Positions 25,200-34,712 are shown, counted from the stretch's first letter. The stretch: 64,000 nucleotides of DNA from Actinomadura rubteroloni (GCF_002911665.1 NZ_MTBP01000001.1:1178001-1242000), one strand, 5' to 3'. Numbers and translations are program-made. The notes: generated from the sequence alone by a model not told the origin.

Positions 25200-25922
25200 A
25201 TGAACATCACCGGCTCCGTAGCGTTCGTCACCGGCGGGAACCGCGGCCTGGGCGCGCGGCTCGTCACCGAACTGCTGGCCCGGGGGGCGGAGAAGGTCTA
25301 TGTCGGCGCCCGCGACACCGGCTCGGTCGCGCCGGACGCGGCCGCCGACCCGCGCGTCCGGGTCGTCGCGCTGGACGTCACCGACGACGCGAGCGTCGCC
25401 GCCGCCGCCAAGGCCGCGCCGGACGTGACGCTGCTCGTCAACAACGCGGGCGTGCTCGGCTTCGGCTCCGTCCTCGACGGCGACCTCGACGTCTTCGAGC
25501 GCGACATGCGGACGAACTACCTCGGCGCGCTGCGCGTCGCGCGGGCCTTCCTGCCCGCGCTGCGGCGGGCGTCCGGCGGCGCGACGATCGTGAACGTCCT
25601 GACGCTCATCGCGCTCGCGCCGATGGGCCCGATGGCGGGCTACTCGGCGTCCAAGGCCGCCGCGCACTCGATGACGCAGGCCCTGCGCGCCGCCGTCGCC
25701 GCCGACGGCATCGCGGTCGTGGGCGCCTACCCGGGCGGCATCGACACCGACATGCTCGTCGGCGTCGAGGCCGCCAAGGCCGACCCGGCGACGGTCGCCG
25801 CGCGCATCCTCACCGCCGTCGCCGCCGGCGACCCGGTCGTCTGGCCCGACGACGCCTCGGCCGGCGCGGGCGCCGTCTACGTGACGGACCCGGCCGCCCT
25901 GGAGCGGATGCTCGCCGGCTGA
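25200..25922 (+). CDS. Short-chain dehydrogenase/reductase
   Basis: The 240-residue protein starts at ATG 25200 with a strong AAGGAGG ribosome binding site six bases upstream. SDR motifs are VTGGNRGLG near residues 10-18, NNAG in the 80s, and YSASKAAAH with catalytic Tyr and Lys around residues 148-152. It is an NAD(P)-dependent oxidoreductase of unknown substrate. The catalytic Ser position reads TLIALAP (VLTLIALA) rather than the usual SS pair, so a canonical Ser is not obvious; activity needs testing. It is divergent from the AraC-type gene and probably controlled by it. Confidence 0.87.
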   Translation: MNITGSVAFVTGGNRGLGARLVTELLARGAEKVYVGARDTGSVAPDAAADPRVRVVALDVTDDASVAAAAKAAPDVTLLVNNAGVLGFGSVLDGDLDVFERDMRTNYLGALRVARAFLPALRRASGGATIVNVLTLIALAPMGPMAGYSASKAAAHSMTQALRAAVAADGIAVVGAYPGGIDTDMLVGVEAAKADPATVAARILTAVAAGDPVVWPDDASAGAGAVYVTDPAALERMLAG

Positions 25923-25956
25923 CCCGCCGCCGCCCCGTCCCCCAGGCCGCGCGGGG

Positions 25957-27255
25957 CTAGCCGGGCGGGGCGGTCCGGGACAGGTCGGCGAGGACGGTCA
26001 GCGCGCGGGCCAGGACGTCGTGGGGCGGGGACGCCAGCGCCACGCGGACGGCGCGGGGCGTCGCGCCCCGGCGGGCGGCGAAGGCCGCGCCGGGCGTCAG
26101 GGCGATGCCGTGCCGGGCGGCCGCCGCCGCGAAGGTCTCGGCGCGCCAGGGCTCCGGCAGGTCCCACCAGCAGAAGGACGAGTGCGGGCCGCCTCGCGCC
26201 GCCGGGATCGCGGCGGCGGCCCGAGCGCGGCGGCGGGCGGCGTCAGTGCGCTTGGCGGCGGTGATCGTGGCGGCGGTGCCGTCGGTCAGCCAGCCCGTCG
26301 CGGCCTCCAGCGCGAAGCCGGACGCCGTCCAGGCTCCGGCGCGCAGGGCGGAGCCGAGCTGCTCGGCGAGCGGGGGCGGGGCCAGCGCGAAGCCGAGGGT
26401 CAGGCCGGGGGTGAGGCGTTTGGAGAGGCCGTCCACGAGGATCGTCCGGTCGGGCGCGTGGACGGCGAGCGGCGGCGGCGCGGACGGGTCGAGGAACGCC
26501 CACACCGCGTCCTCGACGAACGGCAGGCCGGTCGCGGCGAGGGCGGCGCGGCGGTGCGCGGGCATCGTCGTCCCGGACGGGTTGTGCAGCGTCGGCTGGA
26601 CGTACACGGCCGCGATCGGTGCGCGGTGGTGCGCCGCGGCGAGCGCGTCGGGACGCAGGCCGTGCTCGTCGGCGGGCACCGGGACGACCGTGACGCGGAG
26701 CCGGGCCGCGAGGGCGAGGAGCGGCGGGTAGGTGAACTCGTCCACCGCGAGCCGCGCGCCCGGCGGGACGAGCGTGGACACGGCCGCCGCGAGGGCCTGC
26801 CGTCCGCCCGCCGCGAAGCGCACGCCGTCGGCCGTGAGGCCGGGCCACAGCGCGGCGACGGCGGCGCGGGCCGGCGGCGTCCCGGCGGCGCCGGCGGGAC
26901 GCAGCGCGGCGCCGAGCGCGTCCGGGCGGGTCAGCCGGGCGAGGCCGCGCGCGAGCAGCGCGTCCTGCCCCGGGACGGACAGGACGTTCAGTTCCAGGTC
27001 GATCGGTGCGGCGGCGGGCTCGGCCAGCGCGGGATCGGCGGGCGGCGTCCCGGCGCGGACGAACGTGCCGCGTCCCACCTCGCCGACGACGCGTCCGCGC
27101 CGGGCCAGCTCGGCGTAGACGCGGGCGGCCGTGGACGGCGCGACGCGGTGCCGCCGCGCGAACGTCCGCTGCGGCGGGAGCCGGGCGCCGGGCCGGATCC
27201 GTCCGGCGTCGATTTCGGCGGTCAGCGCGTCCGCGATGCGCAAATAGTCCGTCAT
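25957..27255 (-). CDS. MocR-type (GntR/aminotransferase) transcriptional regulator
   Basis: The 432-residue protein starts at ATG 27255. An N-terminal GntR winged HTH (residues about 1-70: YLRIADALTAEIDAGRIRPG, APSTAARVYAELARRG) is joined by a Pro/Ala linker to a class I aminotransferase-like domain (about 90-432) with PLP lysine Lys279 in DGLSKRLTPG and the pocket block YVQPTLHNPSG. MocR proteins bind PLP and an amine-type effector and act on nearby genes. The adjacent divergent gene codes for a LysE-type exporter, and repeated operator-like boxes lie between them. It is therefore likely to regulate export of an amino acid or related amine. Confidence 0.9.
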   Translation of the reverse strand: MTDYLRIADALTAEIDAGRIRPGARLPPQRTFARRHRVAPSTAARVYAELARRGRVVGEVGRGTFVRAGTPPADPALAEPAAAPIDLELNVLSVPGQDALLARGLARLTRPDALGAALRPAGAAGTPPARAAVAALWPGLTADGVRFAAGGRQALAAAVSTLVPPGARLAVDEFTYPPLLALAARLRVTVVPVPADEHGLRPDALAAAHHRAPIAAVYVQPTLHNPSGTTMPAHRRAALAATGLPFVEDAVWAFLDPSAPPPLAVHAPDRTILVDGLSKRLTPGLTLGFALAPPPLAEQLGSALRAGAWTASGFALEAATGWLTDGTAATITAAKRTDAARRRARAAAAIPAARGGPHSSFCWWDLPEPWRAETFAAAAARHGIALTPGAAFAARRGATPRAVRVALASPPHDVLARALTVLADLSRTAPPG

Positions 27256-27263
27256 GTCACCTC

Positions 27264-27299
27264 ATTGCACCGAGTGCAATGTGGAGTATTGCACCGAGT
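27264..27299. promoter_or_regulatory. Repeated MocR operator boxes
   Basis: ATTGCACCGAGT occurs twice in direct orientation (27264-27275 and 27288-27299), 24 bp start to start. The first copy is also part of a perfect palindrome TTGCAC-CGA-GTGCAA (27265-27279). Paired direct repeats beside a divergent mocR gene are the known layout for this regulator class. Confidence 0.75.
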
Positions 27300-27325
27300 T
27301 CGGCACCGCTCCTAACGTCGGCGGC

Positions 27326-27958
27326 ATGGTGACGATGACGGCGGTCCTCGGGGTCCTGGCGGTGGGGTTCGGGCTCGTCCTGACCCCTGGGCCGAACATG
27401 GTGTACCTGGTGTCGCGATCGGTCGCGCAGGGCCGGACGGCAGGGCTCGTCTCGCTCGGCGGCGTCGCGGCGGGCTTCGCGGTGTACGTGGTCGCGGTCG
27501 CCGCCGGGCTCGGGACGGTGTTCACGCTCGTCCCGGCCGTCTACACGGCGGTCAAGCTCGCGGGCGCCGCGTACCTGCTGTGGCTCGCGTGGAAGGCGGT
27601 GCGTCCCGGCGGGGACTCGCCGTTCGACCTGACGGCGTCCGCGCCCGACCCGCCGCGCCGCCTGTTCACGATGGGCCTGGTCACGAACCTGCTCAACCCG
27701 AAGATCGCCGTCCTGTACGTGTCGCTGCTGCCGCAGTTCACGGACCCGGCGCGCGGGCCGGTCGCGGCGCAGTTGCTGGTGCTCGGGCTCGCCCACGTCG
27801 TGCTCGCGGTCGCCGTGAACGGGCTGATCGTGCTCGGCGCGGGCGGGGTCGCGGGGTTCCTCGCCCGGCGTCCCGGCGTGCGGCGGGCGCAGCGCTACCT
27901 GATGGGAACGGCCCTGGCGGGCCTCGCGCTCGCACTCGCGAAGCCCGCCGCGCCCTGA
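27326..27958 (+). CDS. LysE-family amino-acid exporter
   Basis: The 210-residue protein is taken from ATG 27326 (MVTMTAVLGVLAVG); ATG 27335 is an alternative. It has about six hydrophobic helices and the family signature in the first helices, LTPGPNMVYLVSRSVAQGR, followed by GLVSLGGVAAGF and the LVTNLLNPKIAVLYVSLLPQF block. LysE/RhtB carriers export basic or neutral amino acids and related compounds. Control by the divergent MocR protein is supported by the repeated boxes just upstream. It is tail-to-tail with a secreted-protein gene, with a 4-bp gap. Confidence 0.88.
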   Translation: MVTMTAVLGVLAVGFGLVLTPGPNMVYLVSRSVAQGRTAGLVSLGGVAAGFAVYVVAVAAGLGTVFTLVPAVYTAVKLAGAAYLLWLAWKAVRPGGDSPFDLTASAPDPPRRLFTMGLVTNLLNPKIAVLYVSLLPQFTDPARGPVAAQLLVLGLAHVVLAVAVNGLIVLGAGGVAGFLARRPGVRRAQRYLMGTALAGLALALAKPAAP

Positions 27959-27962
27959 CGGA

Positions 27963-29045
27963 TCAGGACGTGAAGGTGGCGTCGACCGTGTTGCCGTCGC
28001 CGGTGAACAGCGCCGACAGCAACGGCGTCAGGACGCCGCAGCCGCCGAGGGCCGGGAGGGTGAACGCACCATGGTGGGCGTCGCCGGATCTGGTGAACGG
28101 GACGTCCGCCGGAGCGGTCGTCCGGCACGACGACCCGCCGCCGACCGAGACGCCGAACACCGACAGGTCGGCGACGATCAGGTTCAGCGGCACGCGGAAG
28201 GCCGTCCGGGCGACCGTGTCGCCGGTGGCCGCGCCGTTCTGGACGAACCTCAGCCGCGCCGTCGCGGGCAGGAAGCCGAGGATCGAGAACGCGGCCGTCT
28301 TCTCGTCCAGCGTCAGCGCGCCGGTCGAGGTGAACGTGCCGGACAGCGGGACGTCCGCGCTCGGCCGCTTCAGATGCGCGGTCCCCGCGACCTTTGTGGT
28401 CACGATCGGGGCGCTCGTCCGAAGCCACATCTCGGCGAGCAGCGTGTTCTGGTCCGGCGGCTGGAGCGTGCAGGACGAACCGCTCATCGGGGCGACGGTC
28501 GGCTCGCCGCCGCCGTCCTTCGAGTGGACGTCCAGCGACAGGTCGATCCCCGTCGTCCGGAGATCGACGTTGAACGTGGACTTCCCCGCCGGCGGCTTCC
28601 ACTTCCCCGTGCCGGTCAGGTCGGGCTTTCCGCTGGACGGGATCGGACCCGTGTACGGCTGGAGCGGGATCGCGACGCTGTAGTCGTGGACCTCGCCGCC
28701 CGGCAGCGCCAGCCGCGTACCGAGATCGAGCCGCCCCGACACCGTGGCGTTCTCGAGTTCCAGCACGTTCCTCACTCGAACACCGAGATCGACGCTCGCC
28801 GAGACGTCGAGCCCGTCGGTGCCGACGACGGTCGGGGCTTTCGTCGTGAACGTCACCGAGATGGGCTGCTCGCCTATCCACGGCATGACGCACCTGTAGG
28901 TCTGCGTGAGCGGATCGACCTGCCGCGGCAACGGCGGATCCACCGGGGGCATCGACGGCTGCGTGTCGGCGAAGGCGTTCGCCGTGCCGAGCAACGCACA
29001 GGCGGACGCGACGGCCACCGCGCACGCTCTACCTAATCTCCGCAC
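27963..29045 (-). CDS. Secreted DUF6801-like beta-rich protein
   Basis: The 360-residue protein starts at GTG 29045, preceded by AAGGGATG. It has a Sec signal peptide (basic RRLGRACAV start, cleavage near NAFA-DTQPS at about residue 27). The mature part seems to hold two similar beta-sandwich repeats, each with Cys residues that could form a disulfide (YRCVMPWIGEQPISV and SSCTLQPPDQN; SSCRTTAP and GGCGVLTPL). I associate this type with DUF6801 of actinobacteria, whose function is unknown. The leader can form a long hairpin over the ribosome binding site. The downstream neighbour is a convergent LysE gene. Confidence 0.75.
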   Translation of the reverse strand: MRRLGRACAVAVASACALLGTANAFADTQPSMPPVDPPLPRQVDPLTQTYRCVMPWIGEQPISVTFTTKAPTVVGTDGLDVSASVDLGVRVRNVLELENATVSGRLDLGTRLALPGGEVHDYSVAIPLQPYTGPIPSSGKPDLTGTGKWKPPAGKSTFNVDLRTTGIDLSLDVHSKDGGGEPTVAPMSGSSCTLQPPDQNTLLAEMWLRTSAPIVTTKVAGTAHLKRPSADVPLSGTFTSTGALTLDEKTAAFSILGFLPATARLRFVQNGAATGDTVARTAFRVPLNLIVADLSVFGVSVGGGSSCRTTAPADVPFTRSGDAHHGAFTLPALGGCGVLTPLLSALFTGDGNTVDATFTS

Positions 29046-29052
29046 AGATCAT

Positions 29053-29114
29053 CCCTTTCTCGCGCCGGGATCGGCACTCTTTCCTTAACACCGAGTCAGG
29101 AGGCCGAGAAAGGG
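29053..29114 (-). promoter_or_regulatory. Leader inverted repeat covering the ribosome binding site
   Basis: Perfect 10-bp arms CCCTTTCTCG (29053-29062) and CGAGAAAGGG (29105-29114) are 42 bases apart. In the minus-strand transcript the proximal arm contains the AAAGGG Shine-Dalgarno of the gene at 27963-29045. Pairing of the arms would hide it. A regulatory role is inferred. Confidence 0.5.
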
Positions 29115-29176
29115 TCGGGCGCGCGAACTGTCCGAACGTGCGCAAGGCGGTTCGGGGCGCGGTGGAAAACGGTGCG

Positions 29177-29755
29177 TCAGGTGATCGGGTCGCGGGCGAG
29201 GCGCGCGAGCCCGGCGTCCCACAGGTCCCGGCGGCGCCGGTCGCAGCGGCGCCGGACGACCAGGTAAGCGGCGAGCGGCGCGAGCCCGGCGGCCAGCGCC
29301 CCGGCGGCTCCGGTCAGGACGGCGACGCCGGCCGTCCGGGCGTGGTCGCGCGGAGCGGGGGCCAGGCGTCCGGCCTCGTCCACCCAGACGGAACGCCGCT
29401 CGCCCCGCTTCGCGCCCGCCCAGGCCTGCGTCGTGTCACGGTGGACCGTGCCATCGGGCCGGGCCCAGGCCAGGACGGCGTAGGTGAAGACGAAGGACGT
29501 CCCGGCCTTGGGCCGCTCGTCGATCCGCTCGACCCGCGCGTCCACCCGGTGCCGCGCGACGGCCTCGGCGTGCTCGGCCCGCACGCCGTCGCCGTAGCCG
29601 GGTGCGGCGAGCCGGACGGCGACGACCGGCGCCGCGATCAGGAAGGCGAGCAGCAGCGCCGCGCCCACGGCCCGCTGGACGCGGTCCACCGGCCGCCGCA
29701 GCGGATTACGGCCGATCCCCAGCCGTCTGCGCAGTCGGCCCGAAACCGTGATCAT
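29177..29755 (-). CDS. Rv1733c-like membrane protein
   Basis: I chose ATG 29755 (MITVSGRLRRRLGIGRNPLRRP), because GAGGGAG lies five bases upstream of it; an in-frame ATG at 29773 would place that Shine-Dalgarno inside the coding region. The 192-residue protein has two hydrophobic helices, about 28-50 and 140-165, flanking an extracytoplasmic domain (ARVERIDERPKAGTSFVFTY, WAGAKRGERRSVWVDEAGRL). The LGRNPL-R-x-x-DR-x-Q start and two-helix layout match the Rv1733c family of mycobacterial and actinomycete membrane proteins. The function is unknown. Confidence 0.75.
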   Translation of the reverse strand: MITVSGRLRRRLGIGRNPLRRPVDRVQRAVGAALLLAFLIAAPVVAVRLAAPGYGDGVRAEHAEAVARHRVDARVERIDERPKAGTSFVFTYAVLAWARPDGTVHRDTTQAWAGAKRGERRSVWVDEAGRLAPAPRDHARTAGVAVLTGAAGALAAGLAPLAAYLVVRRRCDRRRRDLWDAGLARLARDPIT

Positions 29756-29894
29756 CGCGTCTCCCTCCGTCATCTCCGCAGATCACGGTATGCGCAAAGA
29801 GAAGGTAAGACGTACGTGCGCCCGCCAGGGCATCCTGGAAGCGGCGCTCCCAGACCGGGAGGTTCGGCGCGACGCGTTCACGGCCGCATGTGGG

Positions 29895-31511
29895 TCAGGA
29901 GGCTTCCTCGGCGGCGAGCATCGGGGTCAGGGTCAGGTCGGGGAATTCGCGGCGGACGGCGTTCAGCCGCCATTTGTCGGTGAACACCGCGATCAGCGAC
30001 CCGTCCAGGCTCCGCGTGAACACCTCCACACCGGAACGGGAGCCGAGCGGACCCGCCGACTCGGCGTCGGTGATCCGCGCCGTCGTGTAGTCCAGCCGCG
30101 TCAGGTCGATGGCCGCGCCGAACTCCTCGGCCATCCGGTGCGCCACGACCTCGAACTGGAGCGCGCCGACCGCCGCGAGCACCGGCGCCTGGTCGCCGCG
30201 GACGTCGCTGCGCAGCACCTGCACGACCCCCTCGCCGTCCAACTGCTCGATGCCGCGCCGGAACTGCTTGGCGCGTCCGTTGTCCTTGGCGCGCGCCACC
30301 GCGAACAGTTCGGGCGCGAACGGCGGGATCGGCGGGAAGACCACCGGCGTCTTGACGTAGAGGGTGTCGCCGACCGTCAGCCCGACCGTGTTGGGCAGCC
30401 CGATCACGTCCCCGGGGTAGGCGACGTCCAGCGTGGAGCGGTCGCGGCCGAACATCGTCTGCGCGTACTTCGTCGCGAGCGGACGGCCCGTGCGCTGGTG
30501 GACGAGCGACATCCCGCGCTCGAACCGTCCCGAGCAGACGCGGATGAACGCGAGCCGGTCGCGGTGCGCGCGGTCCATCCCGGCCTGCACCTTGAACACC
30601 TGCCCGGCGAACGGCGCGGTGACGGGACGTTCCTCGCCGGAGCCGTCCGGGCGGGGCGCGGGCGGCGGCGCGAGGTCCCGGACGGTCGCGAGCAGCTCCC
30701 GCACCCCGAAGTTCGGCAGCGCCGCCCCGAACAGGACGGGCGTGCAGGTCCCGGCGTGGAACGCGGCCAGGTCGAGGTCGGCGCCGATCTCGTCCAGCAG
30801 CGCCAGTTCCTCGACGGCGGCGGTCCAGGCCGGGCCCTCCTCGGCGGCGGCGCGGTCGGCGTCCACCACCTCGGCCTCGGCACGCCGCGCCCCGCCGGGC
30901 GTGCGGGTGTAGCGGGTGAACCGCCCGGACGCCCGGTCGACCAGCCCGCGGAAGTCGCCCGCGACGCCGACCGGCCAGTTCAGCGGCGCGGGACGCAGCC
31001 CGATCCGCTGCTCGACCTCGTCCAGCAGTTCCAGCGGCTCGCGGCCGGGCCGGTCCCACTTGTTGACGAACGTGATCACCGGGATGCCCCGGTGGCGGCA
31101 CACGTCGAACAGCTTGAGGGTCTGCGCCTCCAGGCCCTTCGCCGAGTCCAGCAGCATGATCGCGGCGTCCACGGCGGCGAGGACGCGGTAGGTGTCCTCG
31201 GAGAAGTCGGCGTGGCCGGGCGTGTCGAGCAGGTTCAGCAGGACGTCGTCGAACTCGAACCGCAGCACCGACGAGGTGATCGAGATCCCTCGGCTGCGCT
31301 CCATCTCCATCCAGTCGGACGCGACGCCCTTGCGTCCGGCCTTCCCGTGGACGGCGCCGGCCTCCTCGATCGCGGCGGCGTGCAGCGCCAGCGCCTCGGT
31401 GAGCGTGGACTTCCCGGCGTCCGGGTGGCTGATCACCGCGAAGGTACGGCGGCGGGCCGCCTCCCGCGCGATGTCGGTCGCGGGCGCGGACAGTGTCTCT
31501 GCGGAGGTCAC
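29895..31511 (-). CDS. prfC: Peptide chain release factor 3
   Basis: The 538-residue protein starts at GTG 31511, with AGGAG four bases upstream. It is a full-length RF3 GTPase: G1 SHPDAGKSTLTEAL, switch GRKGVASDWMEMERSRGISI, G3 DTPGHADFSEDTYR, G4 FVNKWDRPGREPLELLDE, then domain II (AGQVFKVQAGMDRAHRDRLAFIRV) and the RF3-specific C-terminus. RF3 uses GTP to remove RF1/RF2 from the ribosome after peptide release. It stands alone, facing the same way as the ABC exporter operon, 51 bp downstream of the permease stop. Confidence 0.95.
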   Translation of the reverse strand: MTSAETLSAPATDIAREAARRRTFAVISHPDAGKSTLTEALALHAAAIEEAGAVHGKAGRKGVASDWMEMERSRGISITSSVLRFEFDDVLLNLLDTPGHADFSEDTYRVLAAVDAAIMLLDSAKGLEAQTLKLFDVCRHRGIPVITFVNKWDRPGREPLELLDEVEQRIGLRPAPLNWPVGVAGDFRGLVDRASGRFTRYTRTPGGARRAEAEVVDADRAAAEEGPAWTAAVEELALLDEIGADLDLAAFHAGTCTPVLFGAALPNFGVRELLATVRDLAPPPAPRPDGSGEERPVTAPFAGQVFKVQAGMDRAHRDRLAFIRVCSGRFERGMSLVHQRTGRPLATKYAQTMFGRDRSTLDVAYPGDVIGLPNTVGLTVGDTLYVKTPVVFPPIPPFAPELFAVARAKDNGRAKQFRRGIEQLDGEGVVQVLRSDVRGDQAPVLAAVGALQFEVVAHRMAEEFGAAIDLTRLDYTTARITDAESAGPLGSRSGVEVFTRSLDGSLIAVFTDKWRLNAVRREFPDLTLTPMLAAEEAS

Positions 31512-31562
31512 CTCGCTCCTTTCCCGAGCAACCCGCAACCCTATCCGGCCCGCGACGGTTCC

Positions 31563-33143
31563 TTAACCCGTCTGCATGTCCCGGCGGCGCAGTCCGAGCA
31601 GTCCGGCCGCGCCGACGAGCGCCGCGAGCACGGTCAGGACGACGAGCGGCGTCCAGGCGACCGCGTGCCCGGGGAGCTTCGGGACGTGCGTGAACGGCGA
31701 CACGTCCAGCACCGGCCGCGCGAGGTCCAGCGCCGGGCCGAACAGCGAGACCAGCGCGACGACGCCGAGCACGCCCCACGCGGCCGGGGTCAGCCGGGGC
31801 AGCAGCCCGAACAGCGCGACGGCGACGGCCGCGACGAGCCAGACGGCCGGAAGCTGCGCGAGGGCCGCGCCCGTCAGCCGTCCCGCCGAGCCCGGATCGT
31901 GGACGAGCCCCGTCACCGCGCCCGCGACCGTCAGCGCGACCGCCGGGCCGAGCACGGCGAACGCCAGATGGCTCGCCGCCCAGCGCAGCCGTCCGGTGCC
32001 CGTCGCGAGGAGCGGCTCGGCGCGCTGCGCGGTCTCCTCGGTGCGGGGGCGCAGCGCCGCCGACACCGCGTAGGCCGCCGCGATCAGGCCGAGCGTGGTC
32101 ATGGACGAGGCGAAGAACGCGTCCTCGATCCCGGCGCTCCCGCCGATCCGCGTGACGATCTTCTGGAGGTCCGGGTTGTCCTTGACCAGGTCGTTCACGC
32201 CGCCCGCCGCGCCGCCGTAGATGAGCCCGAGCGCGGCGAACCCGGCCGTCCAGGCGTAGAGCGTCCGGCTCTGGAGCCGCCACGCGAGCCCGAACGCGCC
32301 CCGCAGCGCGCCCGTCGCCGGGCCGAGCCGGGGCGGGAGGACGCCCGCGCCGAGGTCGCGCCGGGCCGCCACGCGCGCCGCCGCCGCGACGAGCGCCGCG
32401 TACGCGACGGCGATCACCGCGAGCAGCCACCACCGCTCGCCGCCGTAGGGGCGGATCCGCTGCACCCAGCCGAGCGGCGTCAGCCAGCCGAGCCGTTCCA
32501 GGCCGTTGCCGGCGCCGCCCACGTCCGCGCCGAGCCGCAGCCCGTAGGACGCGCCGAGCACCGCGATCGCGATCCCGCGCGCCGCCGCCGCGCTCTCGGT
32601 GAGCTGCGCCGCGAGCGCCGCGACGGCCGCGAACAGCAGCCCGGCCGCCGCGAACTGCGCGCCGAACGCCGCCGAACCGGCCGCCGGAAGGCCCTGGGCG
32701 AGCATCCCGGCCGTCAGGACCGCGCCGCCCGCCAGGCTCGCCGCCGCGGAGACGAGCAGCGCGGCGGCGGGCGGCGCGCCCCGGCCGAGGACGGTCGCGC
32801 CGAGCAGTTCGCGCCGTCCGGCCTCCTCCTCGGTGCGCGTGTGCCGGACGACGGTCAGGATCATGACGAGCGCCAGCACCACCGGGATCATCGCGGCGCG
32901 CTGGGCGACGATGCCGCCGATGCCCGTGTCGTTGAGCGGGCCGTAGAGCGCCAGGAACGTCGGGTTCGTCCCGGACGTCCGGGCGTAGCCCAGCCGGTCC
33001 GCCTGCGTCGGGTACAGCTCCTGGTAGGTCGATACGAACCCGACCGGTACGAGGGCGAGGACGAGCGTCCACACCGGCAGGGCGATCCGGTCGCGGCGCA
33101 GCGCCAGCCGGACGAGCCCGCCGGTGCCCGCGAGCGCGCTCAC
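31563..33143 (-). CDS. ABC exporter permease (polyketide-antibiotic exporter type)
   Basis: The 526-residue protein starts at GTG 33143, whose first bases overlap the stop of the ATPase gene (GTGA). It has about twelve hydrophobic segments in two similar halves, each opening with a conserved block ([36 protein letters not shown]). This is the architecture of COG3559-type permeases described as exporters of polyketide antibiotics. With the ATPase it would form a two-component exporter. The substrate cannot be read off; the operon head is a TetR-type repressor, so induction by the exported compound is expected. Confidence 0.88.
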   Translation of the reverse strand: MSALAGTGGLVRLALRRDRIALPVWTLVLALVPVGFVSTYQELYPTQADRLGYARTSGTNPTFLALYGPLNDTGIGGIVAQRAAMIPVVLALVMILTVVRHTRTEEEAGRRELLGATVLGRGAPPAAALLVSAAASLAGGAVLTAGMLAQGLPAAGSAAFGAQFAAAGLLFAAVAALAAQLTESAAAARGIAIAVLGASYGLRLGADVGGAGNGLERLGWLTPLGWVQRIRPYGGERWWLLAVIAVAYAALVAAAARVAARRDLGAGVLPPRLGPATGALRGAFGLAWRLQSRTLYAWTAGFAALGLIYGGAAGGVNDLVKDNPDLQKIVTRIGGSAGIEDAFFASSMTTLGLIAAAYAVSAALRPRTEETAQRAEPLLATGTGRLRWAASHLAFAVLGPAVALTVAGAVTGLVHDPGSAGRLTGAALAQLPAVWLVAAVAVALFGLLPRLTPAAWGVLGVVALVSLFGPALDLARPVLDVSPFTHVPKLPGHAVAWTPLVVLTVLAALVGAAGLLGLRRRDMQTG

Positions 33144-34030
33144 GCGTCCCGCCCGGTGTAGTGGCGGAGGAACAGCTCCTCCAGCGTGGGCGGACGACTC
33201 ACCAGGTTCCGGACGCCGATCGCGGTCAGGCGCTTGAGGACGTCCCCGAGCCGCGCCGTGTCGACCTGGCAGCGGAACCGTGTTCCGTCTACGCGGGGGT
33301 CGTGGACGCCGGGCAGCTCGGCGAGGCCGTCCGGCGGGCCGTCCAGCTCGGCGTCCAGGGACGTGCGGGTGAGGTGGCGCAGCTCGTCCAGCGTGCCGCT
33401 CTCGACGGTCGCGCCTTTGCGGACGATCGTCACCCGGTCGCACAGCGCCTCGACCTCGGACAGGATGTGGCTCGACAACAGGACCGTCCGGCCCTTCTCG
33501 CGGTCCTCCCGGACGCAGTCCTGGAAGACCTCCTCCATCAGCGGGTCCAGGCCGGACGTGGGCTCGTCCAGGACGAGCAGTTCGGCGTCGGACGCGAACG
33601 CCGCCACCAGCCCGACCTTCTGCCGGTTGCCCTTGGAGTACGCGCGGCCCTTCTTGCGCGGGTCCAGCTCGAACCGCTCCAGCAGTTCGGCGCGGCGCTT
33701 CGGGTCGGTGCCGCCGCGCATCCGGCCGAGCAGGTCGATGACCTCGCCGCCGGACAGGTTCGGCCACAGCGTCACGTCGCCCGGGACGTAGGCGATGCGG
33801 CGGTGCAGCTCGGTCGCGTCCCGCCACGGGTCGCCGCCGAGCAGCGACACCTCGCCCGCGTCCTTGCGCAGCAGGCCGAGCAGGACGCGGATCGTCGTGC
33901 TCTTTCCCGAGCCGTTAGGCCCGAGGAACCCGTGGACCTCGCCCTTCTCGACCGTCAGGCTCAGCCCGTCGAGCGCGCGGGTCCGGCCGAACGTCTTGAC
34001 CAGGCCGGACACCGCGATCGGCGTCGTCAC
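33140..34030 (-). CDS. ABC transporter ATP-binding protein
   Basis: The 296-residue protein starts at GTG 34030 with GAGGAG nine bases upstream. Walker [12 protein letters not shown] (near residues 37-47), a Q-loop region ([14 protein letters not shown]), signature [11 protein letters not shown] in place of canonical LSGGQ, Walker [16 protein letters not shown], and H-loop [15 protein letters not shown] are all present. A C-terminal extension of about 80 residues is typical of drug-export ATPases (DrrA-like). It is the middle gene of the TetR-ATPase-permease operon, five bases after the TetR stop and overlapping the permease start. The YSKGNRQK signature is normal for this exporter group. Confidence 0.92.
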   Translation of the reverse strand: MTTPIAVSGLVKTFGRTRALDGLSLTVEKGEVHGFLGPNGSGKSTTIRVLLGLLRKDAGEVSLLGGDPWRDATELHRRIAYVPGDVTLWPNLSGGEVIDLLGRMRGGTDPKRRAELLERFELDPRKKGRAYSKGNRQKVGLVAAFASDAELLVLDEPTSGLDPLMEEVFQDCVREDREKGRTVLLSSHILSEVEALCDRVTIVRKGATVESGTLDELRHLTRTSLDAELDGPPDGLAELPGVHDPRVDGTRFRCQVDTARLGDVLKRLTAIGVRNLVSRPPTLEELFLRHYTGRDA

Positions 34031-34035
34031 AGTGA

Positions 34036-34671
34036 TCAACTCCTCGTCTCGGGGGCGAACTGCCGGATGGCCGCGCGCGAGCGCTCCACCAGCTCGGGGG
34101 ACAGCAGGTCGTCGGCGAACACGTCGAGGACGGCGAGCGCGAGCCGCGGATAGCCCGCCACCGTGAGCGGGTCCGCGCCGAGCACGCGCCCGAGGTGCTC
34201 GTGCAGGACGACGAGCCCGAAGCTCATCGCGGTGATCGCCGCCGAGTACGCCTCCAGGTCGGACGTGGTGGGCCGCTTCACACCCGTGATGCCCTGGCCC
34301 AGCAGCTCGGTGCTGGCCTTGACCGTGTCGTCGAACAGCGCGGCGGCGGCGGGGGAGCCGTCCACCAGCGCCCGCGCGACGTACCGCTGGATCGGCAGCG
34401 TCACGTTGAGGACGGACCCGAGCAGCCCCGGCTCGTTCACGCCCCGCTCGATGGCCTCCTTCTTCGTCACGCGGATGGCCTCGATCGTGTACGCGTCGCA
34501 CGCCGCGCGCAGCCCGTCCTTCGTCCCGAAGTGGTGCTGGACGAGCCCCGGCGACACCCCGGCCCGCCGCGCGATGCCCCGGATCGTCGCGCCCGCGACG
34601 CCGCGCTCCCCGAACTCCAGCAGCGCCGCGTCCCGGATCCGCGCCCGCGCGGTGAGATCGTCGTCGTTCAT
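34036..34671 (-). CDS. TetR-family transcriptional regulator
   Basis: The 211-residue protein starts at ATG 34671 with GGAGG upstream; ten further in-frame codons upstream would overlap the operator. The TetR HTH is clear ([50 protein letters not shown]). The C-terminal ligand domain is about 150 residues. It heads an operon with an ABC ATPase and a permease, and a long palindrome lies just upstream. It is therefore very likely a repressor of its own operon, released by a drug-like ligand exported by the transporter. Confidence 0.92.
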   Translation of the reverse strand: MNDDDLTARARIRDAALLEFGERGVAGATIRGIARRAGVSPGLVQHHFGTKDGLRAACDAYTIEAIRVTKKEAIERGVNEPGLLGSVLNVTLPIQRYVARALVDGSPAAAALFDDTVKASTELLGQGITGVKRPTTSDLEAYSAAITAMSFGLVVLHEHLGRVLGADPLTVAGYPRLALAVLDVFADDLLSPELVERSRAAIRQFAPETRS

Positions 34672-34680
34672 GCCCCTCCA

Positions 34681-34712
34681 ATACAAGCGTTCAACGAACA
34701 ATACGCTTGTAT
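34681..34712. promoter_or_regulatory. TetR operator
   Basis: Perfect 10-bp arms ATACAAGCGT (34681-34690) and ACGCTTGTAT (34703-34712) enclose a 12-bp spacer. A smaller palindrome GTTC-AAC-GAAC (34689-34699) overlaps the left arm. The outer arm ends nine bases upstream of the TetR start, overlapping its promoter and ribosome binding site region. Confidence 0.85.

Noticed and set aside
29878-33072. Minus-strand open frame of 1064 codons across prfC and the ABC permease
   Set aside because: Composition is low-complexity and both genes are recognised in other frames.
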